Below the pieces are notes generated by a model. That model made no database searches. It saw only the letters and a program-made list of their open reading frames with translations, and was not told the DNA's origin. Of a stretch of DNA of 64,000 nt, positions 11,093 to 23,567 are shown one piece after another. Numbering within the stretch: position 1 is the stretch's first letter; each line of letters begins with the position of its first letter. The position numbers were made by a program, and so were the translations under genes. The stretch comes from Rotaria socialis (Eukaryota > Rotifera > Eurotatoria > Philodinida > Philodinidae), in assembly GCA_905331475.1 (NCBI GenBank), contig CAJNYU010000644.1:2139-66138 (forward strand). The letters are read 5' to 3'.

Positions 11093-12897
11093 TCAATCGA
11101 ATTGAACATTATTTTGTTGAAGATAATCTTGAACATTTAATCCTCGAATATCTTTACCAGCGACTAAAGCTAAATTTCCATTGTTTAAAGGACATATTCC
11201 AAAAGCATTGACTTGAATTGGTATTAAATATTGTTGATGACTACAACAATGTATTAAATGACTTTTTACATCATTGACAAACAACAATCCTTCTATCTCA
11301 TCGTTACACGCAGACGTCGCTGTTGATTCCAATTTTCTACGAGCAAATCGAAAGCAAAATTTACAAAGTTAAATTTCTATAATTCATTTACCTGTCAGTT
11401 GAAATGATGGATAACGGTTTAATAGCATCAATTAAATCAAACGATTGCAATCGATCCATACTAATAAAATCATGGATAACTATCATGAATTTATTTTTAT
11501 TTATTAAACGAATTAAAAAACTAATGTAGATATTATTAATTGCAAAATCCATTATTTCATATGAAGATTGTTCTTGTTCATCATAAAGTTCATGTTGGAA
11601 ATTAAATTGCGGAAGGAAAGATGATTTTTCAATATCATATTTTCCCAGACTAACTCTAGATGAGGATTGATGTAAAAAGACGATAAAATTTTTGTACATA
11701 TGTGCATTGATAAGATAATCATTTTTTTCTACTAATGGAATTTCTCGTTCGATTTCTATTTGTTGTTGATTTAATCGAAATAATACCAAATTCTTTTTTT
11801 TTCGACTACTCAAGTAAAATAAATCGTTATGTGTAGAATAGCCTAGATTTAATAAAGTATCAGCTGATGGTAAATTAACATTAGATATTTGATGTGAATG
11901 GAAGGATAAATATTCTAATTTATGATTACATGGCGAGTAAATAAGAAGATAGTTTTCACGTTCATGATAAGCTAGTAAATAAGAATTTCGATTATGTTGG
12001 TAAGGAATTTTAAAGAGAAGTCCAATCATCATATCAGGCCCAGCTTTTGTTGAACAAGTTGAACTTAAGCGTGATTGTGATTCAAGGTTATAGTCATTGT
12101 TTCTAAACTATGTCATTTAGAAAAAAAAGTATTTTAAAGCAAAAAGGTTTTAACTGTGAAGCAAGTTGTTTATGATAGGAAAAACCTATTGAACCTGATA
12201 CTAATGAGGAGATTTGTGTATTCTGTATAGTTGATGATTCCGTTGTAATAAATGAATGTTCTTGAACCGATGGAGATCGATTAGATGAACTATTTTGAGA
12301 GAAAGAAAAACAAGGATTGAATGCTTCATTGTAATGTAAAATTTACCGTAAAAGCTCTGATGGGCTATTTCGATATGTATTAAAATTTTCGTCTTGTTCG
12401 TTATTCTCAGTTAATACGTCATCATTCAACGTAGAAGAGACAGCTTCATAGTTAGTTGTTGGCAGTGTTAAGTTTTTTTCAAATCTATTTTCATCTATTT
12501 CTTGTTTTTTAATAAAATCATTTATTTGGATATCTTTATACTCATATTCAGGTATTGATTTTAACATAATTGGTCTCAAAGGAAATGTTTTTTGAAAATT
12601 TTCGAGTAATTTTGTTACTATTTTCGAATTATCATCGTATTGATTTATTGATAAACATAATTTATCAAATTGTTGTCGATTAATTTTTGATGTTTTTTTA
12701 TTTTCTTCGTCGAGATAATTAAATTCTTGTTGATATTGTTGTTCAACATTTGCCAAATATTGAATTTGTCTTTGAATATAATTCGATAGGTTATCTCGAA
12801 TAGCATTTAATTTTATATCAAATTCTTTAACATCATCATTAAGAATAGTTTCATAGTTTCTTAATTGTCTTCGAATTTCTGTCATAAAATCTTGCAT
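11093..12897 (-). CDS. Coiled-coil plus beta-propeller protein (TRIM/NHL-like, no RING seen)
   Basis: Four exons on the minus strand (12897-12347, 12289-12155, 12102-11392, 11336-11093) join in frame to about 546 aa. Introns are 52-57 bp; intron 2 uses a weak GTTAAA donor. Residues about 1-130 are rich in E, K, Q and N with heptad-like leucine/isoleucine spacing, fitting a coiled coil such as follows a B-box. A low-complexity linker follows. Residues about 240-546 contain repeated beta-strand-rich units (for example YLLAYHERENYLLIYSP and AFGICPLNNGNLALVAG) that look like propeller blades of the NHL/WD type. No RING or B-box cysteines are present from this start. An upstream exon may be missed, or the protein may be a RING-less relative. 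The partner or ligand is unknown. Confidence 0.6.
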
Positions 12898-14690
12898 TTC
12901 AATAACGATAGATTTTTTTTTATAAATGTTTCACTATTCAACTTTTCACCTATACTTTCAATCTACTCACAAATCATGACAAATGAAAAACGAAATGCTG
13001 GAAAAAGTTTTAACAAAATTTATATCGGTTATTTTATTCAACCATACAAATGTCGCTTTCTTTCCTCCATACAAGCACAATTATTATTATTTACCGTTGT
13101 TCTTTGAAAGAAAAGTCTGTTTAAAAACTGTTGTTCTTATCGCACTTTGAAGATGAGATTTCAACACAGTTAACAAATGTTTTATTGCTTTGTTTTAAAG
13201 CTAATTATCTATTCTGTATTGTTCTGAGCACAGAATACATTTAAATGTAGACTCAATTTTGAAATTTTACTTCAAGATTAATTGAAATAATATGATAATA
13301 AAATCAATTTGAAGTGAATTATTATCGCTGATCATATAAGTATAGTAAAGAAAAGATTCAACCATTAAATGATCCTTCATCGACTGCCGTCGAAAACTCC
13401 TCTCTGTATATATACATACATATGGCGTAGAGAGAATATTACAAAAATATGACAAACTTCTTTGACATTTATCTTTCATTTGCTTGCTCGTCTCTTAAAC
13501 TGTTATTTTTCAATCTCATTTATTCTCGTTTTCTGTCAAGAAAAATTATATTGAATAGATTTCAATAACACAATACTTGTTTCAAACTTCAATCAGCGTC
13601 TTATACAAATAGCTAACGATATAGTATTTTTGCGATTAATTTTTTTCTAATAAGAATCTGAAGTTTGTTTTGAAAACTCTCACTATTATTTTTTCTACTG
13701 TGTACTGTTCCATAATTTCAAGTCCTTTCTTTAATTCTGTGCTATAAAAGTGACACATATTGTAGAAACATCCGACCAATTTCAAGCGATAAACAAGCAA
13801 ATATCGAGTGTGGTTGGAAGATCAATTAAATAAAACTACTATGTTGAATGTATAAATATCATCTATGGATGAGTCAAAGTCAAAGTCGAAGACCGGGTTA
13901 ATTTTGACTTAAAAAGTACTACCGAAATAAATATACGCTCAAATTTTGTTTTCAAATGACTAAATATTGCTAAGATTTCATTGAGCTGAAATTTAAGTTA
14001 ATCATTATTTAAGATCAATCTCCTAGATCAGCTCTTTATTCTCAACACTTTCTAATTGTTGTTTTTGTATTTTAAGTGTTACGATGTAACCGTGGATGAT
14101 CGCTTTCTCTTCAAATACTTGTGCGCCTATGCTATGACCAATATTACTATTAACTTTAGAAGCGCATTGATAGGTGATCTTTTCAAATTCTTTATAGAAC
14201 TCAAAATCAATTCTAAATTTATTCGGTATTCTATTAAATAATTTTAGCTAATTATCATGGTGACTATTGAAATGATAGTTGCATCCAGAATATTTTTTAT
14301 AATAATTGCTCTTCATAATTATATGAACGTAGCATAGTAAAAATGCACTTTGGCATGAATACAAATAGAAAAACTGCGTCATAAACTTTTAAAAATGTCT
14401 CACACAAATATTGTACTGCACATCCAAATATCATTCTCATCAACTCGTCTTAACACATACAATTTTATTAAGCTGATGAAAATAATATGCGTGTTTCTGA
14501 CATTCAACATATTGTTTGAAATATAAGTGCATCCATAATCCGATTCAAATTTAACGCACACATAAAATGGATAAATATTTGATAACACAACAGCATTGCT
14601 TAACAATGACTATTTACAAATGTTTTTTTTTCTATCTATATATCATCAAATATCATCTGTCGTCAATTTTGATCAATTTTTAAAAAAAGC
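12898..14690. other. Intergenic spacer
   Basis: AT-rich spacer with no supported gene. A short run of near-repeated TCAAAG/TCGAAG units lies at 13870-13895. Small open stretches here are not distinguishable from chance. Confidence 0.4.
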
Positions 14691-16031
14691 ATGTTTCATC
14701 AGTTATATTATTTCGTATTATTGATCTTGCCTATCTTTATTCGGGCACAAGAAAAACCTATAGCATTGATTGGTACCATAATCTTGCCGGATAAAAGTAT
14801 CGATAATGGGACAGTATTGATATTCGACAGATACATCAAGGCAGTGGGTACTAATATTTTCATCCCAAATGATGCGATTATTGTACATACTAATGGTGTT
14901 ATTTTACCAGGACTTATTGATCTACACAATCATCTAACATGGAATATTTTACCACGTTGGAAACCTGTAGAAGAATTTGGTAGTCGTTATGATTGGCAAA
15001 AAAAAGCAATTTATCGAACACTATTGCAATCTCCTCATAAAGCGCTGATTGATGCAGGTCTCTCATGTGAAATGCAACGATATGCAGAAGTAAAAGCCAT
15101 TACACAAGGTGTGACAAGTTTGATCGGTAGTTTAAGACAGCCATGTAATCGAGGATTAGCACGGAATCTTGATGATGACTCGACATTAGGACAGATTCTT
15201 TATGATGTTTTCCCTTTGTTGATGACCGATATGAAATTGAAAGAGACAAACGAAGTTTTATCTTCAAATGGTACATTATTAATTCATCTTGCGGAAGGTT
15301 CACCGAATGATGCAACAGCAGCAATGGAGTTTCTTATGTTAAAGGCTCGAGGTTTACTTAGACCCGGTGTATCACTCATTCATGGTGTTGCTCTAAAACA
15401 AAATGATTTTCGTGATATGGCCAATGCTAGTGTTGGTTTTATCTGGTCGCCACGTAGTAATTTAGCACTCTATGGTGATACAGCTAATCTAGAAGCAGCA
15501 TTAGAAAGTCGTGTTATTACAGCTATTGCTCCCGATTGGAGTCCTACTGGTAGCGATGGCCTACTTAGTGAGCTGAACTATGCCACTACTTGGAACGGTG
15601 GTTTAGAGCATTCTCTCTTCGATGATCATTTACTGTTAGACATGGCTACAATAAATCCTGCTAAACTAGTCCATCTAGAGAAACGCTTGGGTGCATTAAA
15701 AGAAGGATATCTAGCTGATGTACTCGTGCTACAATTTAATAGTGATCATAATAAATTCAATCCGTATTGGACTGCTACACATTCTACACCTGAAGATGTT
15801 TTACTTGTCTTAATTGATGGCGAAGCTGTTTATGGAAATCCTCAACTGATGACACAATTAGTAGAATCAAAAAACTTAGAATCGTTGGACATATGTGGTG
15901 TTGAAAAAAGTATTTCCTTTGCTAGCCAAAATGCTTCGCAAACTTCATTTCGTCAAACCGAAAAATTGTTGAGCAATGCGCTTCGCCATTTTAGTCGAAC
16001 TTTAGCTCCACTTTCATATTGTGGAAAATAA
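14691..16031 (+). CDS. Secreted metal-dependent amidohydrolase
   Basis: Intronless 446-aa protein. Residues 1-20 form a good signal peptide (hydrophobic LYYFVLLILPIFI then RAQ). The rest follows the amidohydrolase superfamily: an N-terminal beta-sandwich segment, the HxH metal motif in GLIDLHNHLTW (about 75-83), HLAEG (about 198), IHGVAL (about 230), an aspartate in APDWSP (about 280), and a C-terminal segment with KRLGALKEGYLADVLVL typical of imidazolonepropionase-like members. It probably hydrolyses a C-N bond of a small amide or ring compound outside the cell or in the secretory pathway. The substrate is unknown. The absence of introns and the bacterial-type architecture suggest horizontal origin, with a signal peptide gained or kept. 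Confidence 0.85.
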   Translation: MFHQLYYFVLLILPIFIRAQEKPIALIGTIILPDKSIDNGTVLIFDRYIKAVGTNIFIPNDAIIVHTNGVILPGLIDLHNHLTWNILPRWKPVEEFGSRYDWQKKAIYRTLLQSPHKALIDAGLSCEMQRYAEVKAITQGVTSLIGSLRQPCNRGLARNLDDDSTLGQILYDVFPLLMTDMKLKETNEVLSSNGTLLIHLAEGSPNDATAAMEFLMLKARGLLRPGVSLIHGVALKQNDFRDMANASVGFIWSPRSNLALYGDTANLEAALESRVITAIAPDWSPTGSDGLLSELNYATTWNGGLEHSLFDDHLLLDMATINPAKLVHLEKRLGALKEGYLADVLVLQFNSDHNKFNPYWTATHSTPEDVLLVLIDGEAVYGNPQLMTQLVESKNLESLDICGVEKSISFASQNASQTSFRQTEKLLSNALRHFSRTLAPLSYCGK

Positions 16032-18171
16032 CTTCTGCTTAGCTATTCATTACTCAACAATAATCTGGTTAAAATGAATTACGTCGCTGTCAGAATGATT
16101 TTGTTTAGTGAGTCACCATTCAAAATAAATACCATTATTTGTTTTTACACAATAAATTGAAAGTATTTCTAGAACATCAAAAAATCTGTTTTTTCATCTG
16201 TAAGGATAAAAAATGTCTACGGTAACTAAATATGTTGTTTCAACGACTGTTGCAAGGTTTCGGTCAAGAAAAAACATCTGAGATGATTCATCTACAATAG
16301 TTATGAATACATCACACTTCCTTTGACTGCAATATAAATTTTATCAGCAGATTAGTAAAATTTAATTTAATTTCAGAATAATCTTAATACTTCTATTCTT
16401 TCATCAAATACGACTACAATGAAATAGTGTTCTGACAACAATGAAGCCGACATGCTGACGATGAAACAAACGAAAAGTTTTGTTGTTATTAGCTGAAGTG
16501 TCTGTCAGACAAAGAAACAATTGTTTCTTTTACTACCATAACTATTAAATATTCTTTATGCACATTGCACGAACATATGATATTTGCTGGTGAAATTAGA
16601 CTTTCTTGATTCTCAACATGTAAAGCATCGTGACAAATCTTTTCACATTGTATTCGTTGTAATCGAGCTCGATACCAACAAGCATCTCTTCAATGGATAA
16701 TAACGATAAAGAGCAAGCCTGAACTAATATCAAACTCACACTGTTACTCTCAGATAACGAGTAAAATACGGTGTGCTTCGTTCTTCACCTGACACTCCAT
16801 TCATTCAGACAACGAGCAAACTTTTAAAAAGTAATCTTTTAAAGAGGTGATTTCAAATTTTTAATATTTACAATATTACCACAAGTTGGCCATTTGTTCT
16901 GATTTTGTTTTATTTACTAAAGATCTGATATTAACCATCTTCACTGAAGTTTCTTCTCGAAATAAATTAAAACCTTGCCATCAAATCATAATTAGCTAGG
17001 AAAACCAATACAGGCAGTATCTTGCATTCGTATTACTTGTGCGAAAAATAAAATATCATAAAAAGATGTCTACTTTTATACGGCTATTTTCAATCTAATC
17101 ACAATAAGTAGATATAAAAGATGTTACTTTGTGCTTTTATGAACTAATTATCATTGACATTAATCATTTAATATAGGTACACTGTAGTTCATAAGTGTTA
17201 TTTATTTTTGTTCTTAATCATCTATTTCATAATAATATTGATTTGTATCATGATTTACAGATTCCGATGAATATAAGTAGATCTTTTGCTGTTGTTTTAA
17301 CACCATTTTCTATCTATACAATGCTATTAGATTGAAAATGGTCAAGAAAGTCCAATAATCCCTCAATTATGTTGTACTCAATAAAACTTCTTCTCAACAT
17401 AATGAATAAATTTTATCATAATGAAAGTTCATTCTCTCCTATATTAGCTAACCTCCGCAATGTAACGACTCGATAAGCATTATTGTATACCTTGGAGCCT
17501 TTTTCGTTCTGTCGATTACTACGGCAGAATTTTATTCGCGCACAAGTAGAAAAAAATGTGACAACCTTTTCGTACCGCGTAGGAGAACAGAAGTGCATGA
17601 GGAAGTATGGCCCATTCATAATTTCACAATACATGATTTTTGTGCGTAATGAAGTTATGTGGTGAAATATATTTTTCTATAGAATGTATTTTGAATTGAA
17701 TTTATAGGCATGATGTTGATGTGAACTGATTCAAATGCATATTATGGACTAATTTATGATTATATTGTAGTTCATTTAAATCAAGCCATTGTATAAACTT
17801 TTTACATGATCGCAATGTTATGCTAGAAAACCTGTATTTTTTTCCATTATACCATATCTTTAGATAAAACGTGAGTATTATGTTTATTTGAATAATAAAT
17901 CGATTCTAATTTATTATACTTAGTTGGCCGAAGTAGTTCTTTGTAATGTTGAGTTATTACACTATACTATTATATGTGACAATATTCAATTCTATGATTC
18001 TAGAACGCAAAAGACGATGTAAAAAAACATTAATAAACAAAAAAACATTCGTTAATTTGATATTTCATTTGCATTAGATATATCATTTGTACAAAGTGGT
18101 GATTAAAATCGAATTTTCTTTTAAGATTCTCTTTTTTTATCGTATCTTCATTTTCGTCTCTTCTTGCATCC
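16032..18171. other. Intergenic spacer
   Basis: About 2.1 kb of AT-rich spacer. Opposed short open stretches around 17416-17665 overlap on both strands and carry no motif. An AATAAA follows the amidohydrolase stop at about 16151, a likely polyadenylation signal. Confidence 0.4.
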
Positions 18172-19104
18172 ATGGCAACTGGAGTGAACTGTTCTGTGAA
18201 CGACGATATTGGCATAGTGCATTCGAAACCATCACAGAATTTCGTTGTTATGAGCTGGAATGTGTTGCATATTATACACGAGTTGAACTATGTACCAAAC
18301 CTCAGCTTAGTGCTTAATCATTATTCAATTAATGAAAACTTGTCTAATGAAAAACTACGACTTCACGACATTATAAAAGTATTAAGAAAGCTATTAAGTG
18401 ATCATTCCACCATGGAATGTTTCATATGTTTGCAGGAAGTTCCTGGCGACTTACTCCCAATGTTAATTGAAATGTCTGATTCCCATATTGACTTGGGTTT
18501 GACAAGTAAACCATTGATTCACATACACGTTTACTCACGGAAACCAATGCTTATGCATAGACAGGGAGATTCTCCGTACGTTGACCCGAATGAAAGTCTT
18601 GTTACAATTCATTATAATCCGTGTTTGGTTTCTTCTACACAGCACATTTATCCTGACGATCGAGTACTCTGGACACCTTGTCCTACAGATGCTGGTAAAG
18701 GTGCTCTTACATTGATGACGACATCTGGACTAACAGTTGTAAATGTACACGTACCATATGACAACCAAGCAGCTACTCTATTACTGAGCAATATACCGTG
18801 GTCTGAAAACAGCAACGGGTTTGTGTGCGTTGGTGATATGAATCGCTATTCAGAAACTCTCATGAAAATGATTGCTGAGGTTACAGCTGATAAAGATGGT
18901 ACTCATCAATTATATCCTATCAAAACCGAGAAACCTACTAGAGTTGGTATGAAACAGGATGGCACCCACAACAAAACATTGATAGATCATTTTGTTATTT
19001 CAGCATCGCTGAAAGGTTTAGTCAATTATCCTGCTATTGTTTTTGATGACATTGGTGATATTTCTGATCATTATCCAATTTTACTTGAATTCAAAGACCA
19101 GTAA
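18172..19104 (+). CDS. Endonuclease/exonuclease/phosphatase (EEP, DNase I-like) family protein
   Basis: Intronless 310-aa protein with the EEP motifs in order: SWNVLH (about 28, Asn for the metal), CLQEVP (about 88, Glu for Mg2+), VNVHVPYD (about 190), VGDMNR (about 220, Asp-x-Asn), IDHFVI (about 270, Asp-His) and SDHYPI (about 298, catalytic His). All catalytic positions look intact, so the protein should cleave a phosphodiester or phosphate ester. Whether the substrate is DNA, RNA, a phosphoinositide or a nucleotide cannot be told. The ATG at 18172 sits in a good context (ATCCATGG) and is preceded by a pyrimidine-rich tract. There is no signal peptide, so it is probably intracellular. Confidence 0.85.
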   Translation: MATGVNCSVNDDIGIVHSKPSQNFVVMSWNVLHIIHELNYVPNLSLVLNHYSINENLSNEKLRLHDIIKVLRKLLSDHSTMECFICLQEVPGDLLPMLIEMSDSHIDLGLTSKPLIHIHVYSRKPMLMHRQGDSPYVDPNESLVTIHYNPCLVSSTQHIYPDDRVLWTPCPTDAGKGALTLMTTSGLTVVNVHVPYDNQAATLLLSNIPWSENSNGFVCVGDMNRYSETLMKMIAEVTADKDGTHQLYPIKTEKPTRVGMKQDGTHNKTLIDHFVISASLKGLVNYPAIVFDDIGDISDHYPILLEFKDQ

Positions 19105-20152
19105 AGTCCCTGAGCAAGCGAAAATATCAGTTTCTTCATTTTTTTTTGTATAGAAATTCGATTAAATTTACGCTATAAATATATCTCAATAAATTCAAGT
19201 TCGTACAATTCACCAACAAATTCATTAGAAATATTACGATTTTCATTATCTCATACAAATATCTTATTTGGTTTTTTTTTGCGAAGTCCATGATGTATCT
19301 ATTTCAAAACTAAAGATGAGATGTCTAATTCAACTTCGAATATAAATAGAGATCTGAATTGCGTTTTACAGTTCAAAAATAAATTAATACAACGATATTC
19401 ATGTCGAAACAATTCTTAAAGCAAAACAAAAAACTTTATTGAACGATGCAGCTCTGCTGAAAGATAGCAGTAGAAATAGAAATAGAAATAGAAATAATTA
19501 TTCTAATTTAGCAATTCATAGATTAGAAGGCACACCCAAAGAAAGAGTATAAGTGTCGGAAGGACCTGAGAGAAATCTTTGGAATGTGAGTGCCAAAAAC
19601 GAAGACCCACTCGACTACACACACATTGATGGATCCTATGGAGACGCCTTTGAGTTTACACGTAGATTTATAAATTAAAACAAACTTTATCTATTTCTAC
19701 TTTTCAACATGGGTGAAATCTTCGAATTTATAAATTATATGAAATCTATTGTGTGGTTGTGTTGCTGTTTTAGTAAGGTTTTTTGCCGTACAGAAAAGTT
19801 TTGTTTTGCAAAGATGGTGTCAAAAGACAGAAGTGGTTTTTATTTTTTGTTTCATTTATATCCAAAGTCGAATTAGGTTGCTACTTGTAGAGAACGGTGT
19901 TCTAAAATAGTTATGACAAATTTTTAATTCAAGTAGATTACGAAGCAAAGAAAATGAAAAATAATAAGTAAACTATTGAGAAATCATGATTTATCTTTAG
20001 CTCAGTTCAATACTGATTATATAAGTAGATTCTTTGAATTTATATCGCAAAAATCAACTCATATTAGGCTTAAAATAAAAAGAAACATACATTATTGGAA
20101 AGATATTAGCAATATACGAAACAAGAAGTGTTTCGACATGAAAAAATAATCA
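19105..20152. other. Intergenic spacer
   Basis: AT-rich spacer. A short tandem repeat of AGAAAT (about four units) lies at 19471-19495. An AATAAA at about 19189 may serve the EEP gene. No gene is supported. Confidence 0.4.
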
Positions 20153-20458
20153 TTAATCAATATCACGATTGTCATACAGCACAGTATCGGTATTATTTAC
20201 CAGGCCCTTTTCATTATATGTATTACGACGACGACGACGCTGATTCTTTGGTAAAGTTATTAGAGAGATGCCATTATCGAATAGGCTCATGCTTCGTTCC
20301 GAAGTTCGTTCCGAAGTTCGTTCATTGATAATCAGTTGATGTTCTTCATCAGTTGTGAACAATTTAATTATCTTGTCCATGCATATTTCAATATCTTGGG
20401 GACGTTGAATGCATTGCTTAATCAACGTTTTCAATTGTTGCCGTTGTTGCTCACTCAT
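20153..20458 (-). CDS. Small hypothetical protein with a TSER duplication
   Basis: Open frame of 101 aa, ATG to stop, on the minus strand. The N-terminal 45 residues look like a small helical domain (QQRQQLKTLIKQCIQRPQDI). It is followed by a tandem RTSE duplication, encoded by a repeated TTCGTTCCGAAG block at about 20295-20322, and by an arginine run near residue 75. I do not recognise a family. Codon use and a natural ATG support a gene, but it could be one exon of something larger. Confidence 0.4.
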   Translation of the reverse strand: MSEQQRQQLKTLIKQCIQRPQDIEICMDKIIKLFTTDEEHQLIINERTSERTSERSMSLFDNGISLITLPKNQRRRRRNTYNEKGLVNNTDTVLYDNRDID

Positions 20459-21705
20459 AATAATAAAGCTACAGAAATGATCACATCGATTGCCATTTAG
20501 TTAAAGTTTGTACTTTTGACGAAGATTATAATTCGTACTATTCCTATGTTTTGCTTTGTTTTTTTGTCATATGATAAATATAAATCAGTACTCAAGTGAC
20601 ATTAAAACGTGAGCTTCAAATGTCACTTATCTTCTATCTATCATAAATGATTAGATATCTAAGCCGGCGCCAATACGCACTTTAATCAAAAAGAAATTCA
20701 ATAATCCCCAATAGTCTAAAATATTGTTTTGAATCATAGTAGTTGCCATCACTCATAATCTACAATAGTTTTGTGATTTCTTGCTGTGTTCCATTGAATT
20801 CAAGGCAAATATTGAATTTTCAAATGATTTAGTAAATTTTGACGTCTTAAGAATTATTTTGGAGAGGCTCACATATGTGATACTTAGCTATCTGAGGCAG
20901 AATAGAAAGCTTTCAAAAGCCTCTATAAGTTTTTCTAGGGGAGTCTTTTGATTTTCATCAGATATCAAATTATTCCAACATGGGTACCAATCCATTTTTG
21001 CCTAAACATTGTCTGCAGCACTCGTTCCTCTTTACTCTATTCAAACCTTTTATGGCATTATCTCTATTAAAAGTTAACTTATGCTAAGAAATTAAGTTAA
21101 AAACAAAATATCAATATAGATGAAGTGAAAAAGCGATGGAAACTTCTTCTCCTCATTTGACTTTAAACGTAGTATAAGATATCCGAGAAAACTAACATGT
21201 ACAATGCCCATAGATTCACAAACAGTATAACAGTGCTGAAATCGTATTCGATTTATAAATATCTTCTGACTAGTTGAATCAGACTTTTATTTTTAATTTA
21301 GGCTTAAATTCGATCAAAATTTCTCATAATCATAGGAAAATCGATTAGGCTCAAGCTTAATTTCTGATGAGATGAGGCTATCAAGTCGAACAAGATCTTC
21401 CATTCTAGACCGGACAGTTTAGTTGTAGCGTTCTTCATACAACTGAAAAAGAGTCGATTTTCGAACTCTTATTTTAATCAATTTTTTATTAAGAAATTTG
21501 AATTCCATCAATTTTCATTTCATTTTCATTTTCTCTATTTTCTCGTATTTATTTGACGAATCGTTACTATCAATGCATTAATGCATTTTGTTTTCGACAT
21601 TCATTCACAATGATATTGGCTCATGGGATTGGTCATTAAAATATTAGTCCCTTTCCACACAGTAAAACCTCTGTGTTTCATTAATTCTAAGAAAAGTCGT
21701 TTCAA
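20459..21705. other. Intergenic spacer
   Basis: AT-rich spacer with no supported feature. Confidence 0.4.
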
Positions 21706-22182
21706 ATGAGTGATGAGGCTGCTTCATCATCAAATGATGAGCCCATAAATTCAAAAACTTCTTCAAGTATTGTGAAGCATATTTATTTTGATGAAGAACA
21801 AGATGATAATGAAAATTTAAAAACACAAAAAATCATTGAACGTCCAGCACCATCCACAATTCGTATCGATAGTAGTGATTTAATATCACGTTGCAAAGAT
21901 TTTATCCCATTATTATCAGATACAAATCAAAAATTAACGAATAAAGATCAATTCAATGAAAATATTGCTTTAGAGCAAGATGATGAAATTAAATCTCCAA
22001 ATATTACTGATGATTCATTATCAGAGAAGAGCTCAAAAGAAAGTGGTGAAGCTTCATCAACAACTGATAGTGAAAAGCAAAATGAAGTAGTTAAGAAAAA
22101 ACGTAAAAAGAAGAAAAAGAAAAAGAAAAAAAAAGTTAAACTAAACGATGATTCAAATCTAGATATTAATGTTAACACTTAA
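21706..22182 (+). CDS. NOPCHAP1-like (C12orf45 family) box C/D snoRNP assembly factor
   Basis: Intronless 158-aa protein. An acidic/serine-rich N-terminus leads into STIRIDSSDLISRCKDFIPLL then a NQKL element, followed by FNENIALEQDDEI. This order matches the conserved part of human C12orf45/NOPCHAP1 (RIE..LL..v..FLP....N.kL, then N-I-E) as I remember it. The C-terminus is a long lysine run, a likely nuclear or nucleolar signal. NOPCHAP1 bridges NOP58 to the R2TP chaperone during box C/D snoRNP assembly. SNU13, another box C/D protein, lies 1.4 kb downstream, probably by chance. The call rests on a short motif and should be checked by a profile search. Confidence 0.55.
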   Translation: MSDEAASSSNDEPINSKTSSSIVKHIYFDEEQDDNENLKTQKIIERPAPSTIRIDSSDLISRCKDFIPLLSDTNQKLTNKDQFNENIALEQDDEIKSPNITDDSLSEKSSKESGEASSTTDSEKQNEVVKKKRKKKKKKKKKKVKLNDDSNLDINVNT

Positions 22183-23567
22183 GATTTCATTTTTTTTAAA
22201 TAAAAAAAAAAGAACATAAATTTTCTATCATTATTATTCTAGATTATCTTAACTCTTCAAATTACAATAAATATTTGCGGTATGTTTCATTTGGAAATAA
22301 GTCTGATTGTAAACTGATTGATGATATCAGTTTTCAATTCCATGAATAGATTTGATTCTGTTGTGATAGTAATCGCTACTGATAGTAACATTGAAATTTT
22401 ACTAGAATCAGAGAGTTGAGTTGAGTTTTCAGAATACTGCAAAAGTTATTCATCAATAAAAAAACTTTGAGTTTTTTTATCAAAGTAAAATTTCTAGAAT
22501 TAATTAGAGTATAATTCACAATGATTAAACATTAATCAAGTTTACCAGTTCTTAGCAAACTAAAGAATTATAACTGTAGCCACTCGGTGGACTGGGTCTA
22601 ATATTTTATCGGGATTTAATTTAGTTTCGATTTTTACCGTTCGGACGACTTCGACTCCAATCATTTGGATTCGAACATGAAGGACGGAATGACATTTTTG
22701 TTTTTCATTAGAAATCATTGAATTAAAAAATAATTTTATTTATATTTATTTTGATAGTAGAATATTACTTTGTAACTGAATCCGCATCTAACAAAAGAAC
22801 ACGTGTAACTTTTGGATGAAAAGTTATGATTATGTTCAATGAAAATTTTAGTAAGAGTAGCACATTTTTGAAAAATTCAAAATGAAAAAAGTCAGCCTAA
22901 ATTTTTACTCATCGATAAACTAGACACTTGTGTATTTCTCAAAATATTCAATTTCCAAAAAAATAACTTGTAACATACTACAGAAAAACACAGCAAAGTT
23001 AATCTCTCAAGAAATGTATTCATTTCTAATACATGTGTCAGTAGTATCGAGTGACTATTAAATATGTCTAGGAACGAAACGTTGTAGTCGATATTCTTCA
23101 TTTTGAGTTTTTCGAAAATATCTTCGCATAGGTAATGGCTTGATCAAAACGATTATAAGTCTACATTAAAAAATCGTAGATGCGAGGTCTTTTAGAGTCT
23201 CACAGGAATATATTCGTAGCTGTTATATGAAATCGAATAGTTTCTAATAGTTATATACGTTTTCTATTGTGTTAAATTCAATAAATTATAAGTGACATAT
23301 AATAATTCATTGAATTAAACTTTTCTAATATTTTAAACATTCGAACAAATATGAAAACGTAAGATAGTAGAAAATATTTTTCAGCTATGCAGTTGATTGT
23401 TTTGACCATTTGAATTTTATAAATATTTCTGATGACTTCATTTTTTCTATAATTCTAAACAATTTTTAATATAAATAGATTCAATCCAGACGATGAATAA
23501 AGTGTTCTATGAAATAACTTGTCTAACTTTTAATTTATATTTATTTTCAGATACTTGACAATAAAAA
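22183..23567. other. Intergenic spacer and probable 5' UTR intron of SNU13
   Basis: AT-rich spacer. TTATTTTCAG at 23541-23550 is a good acceptor just before the SNU13 start, so the last part is probably a 5' UTR intron. A locally less AT-rich patch at 22575-22690 has no identified origin. Confidence 0.4.

Noticed and set aside
21948..22178. Minus-strand frame rich in phenylalanine
   Set aside because: It is the shadow of the lysine-rich tail of the NOPCHAP1-like gene.
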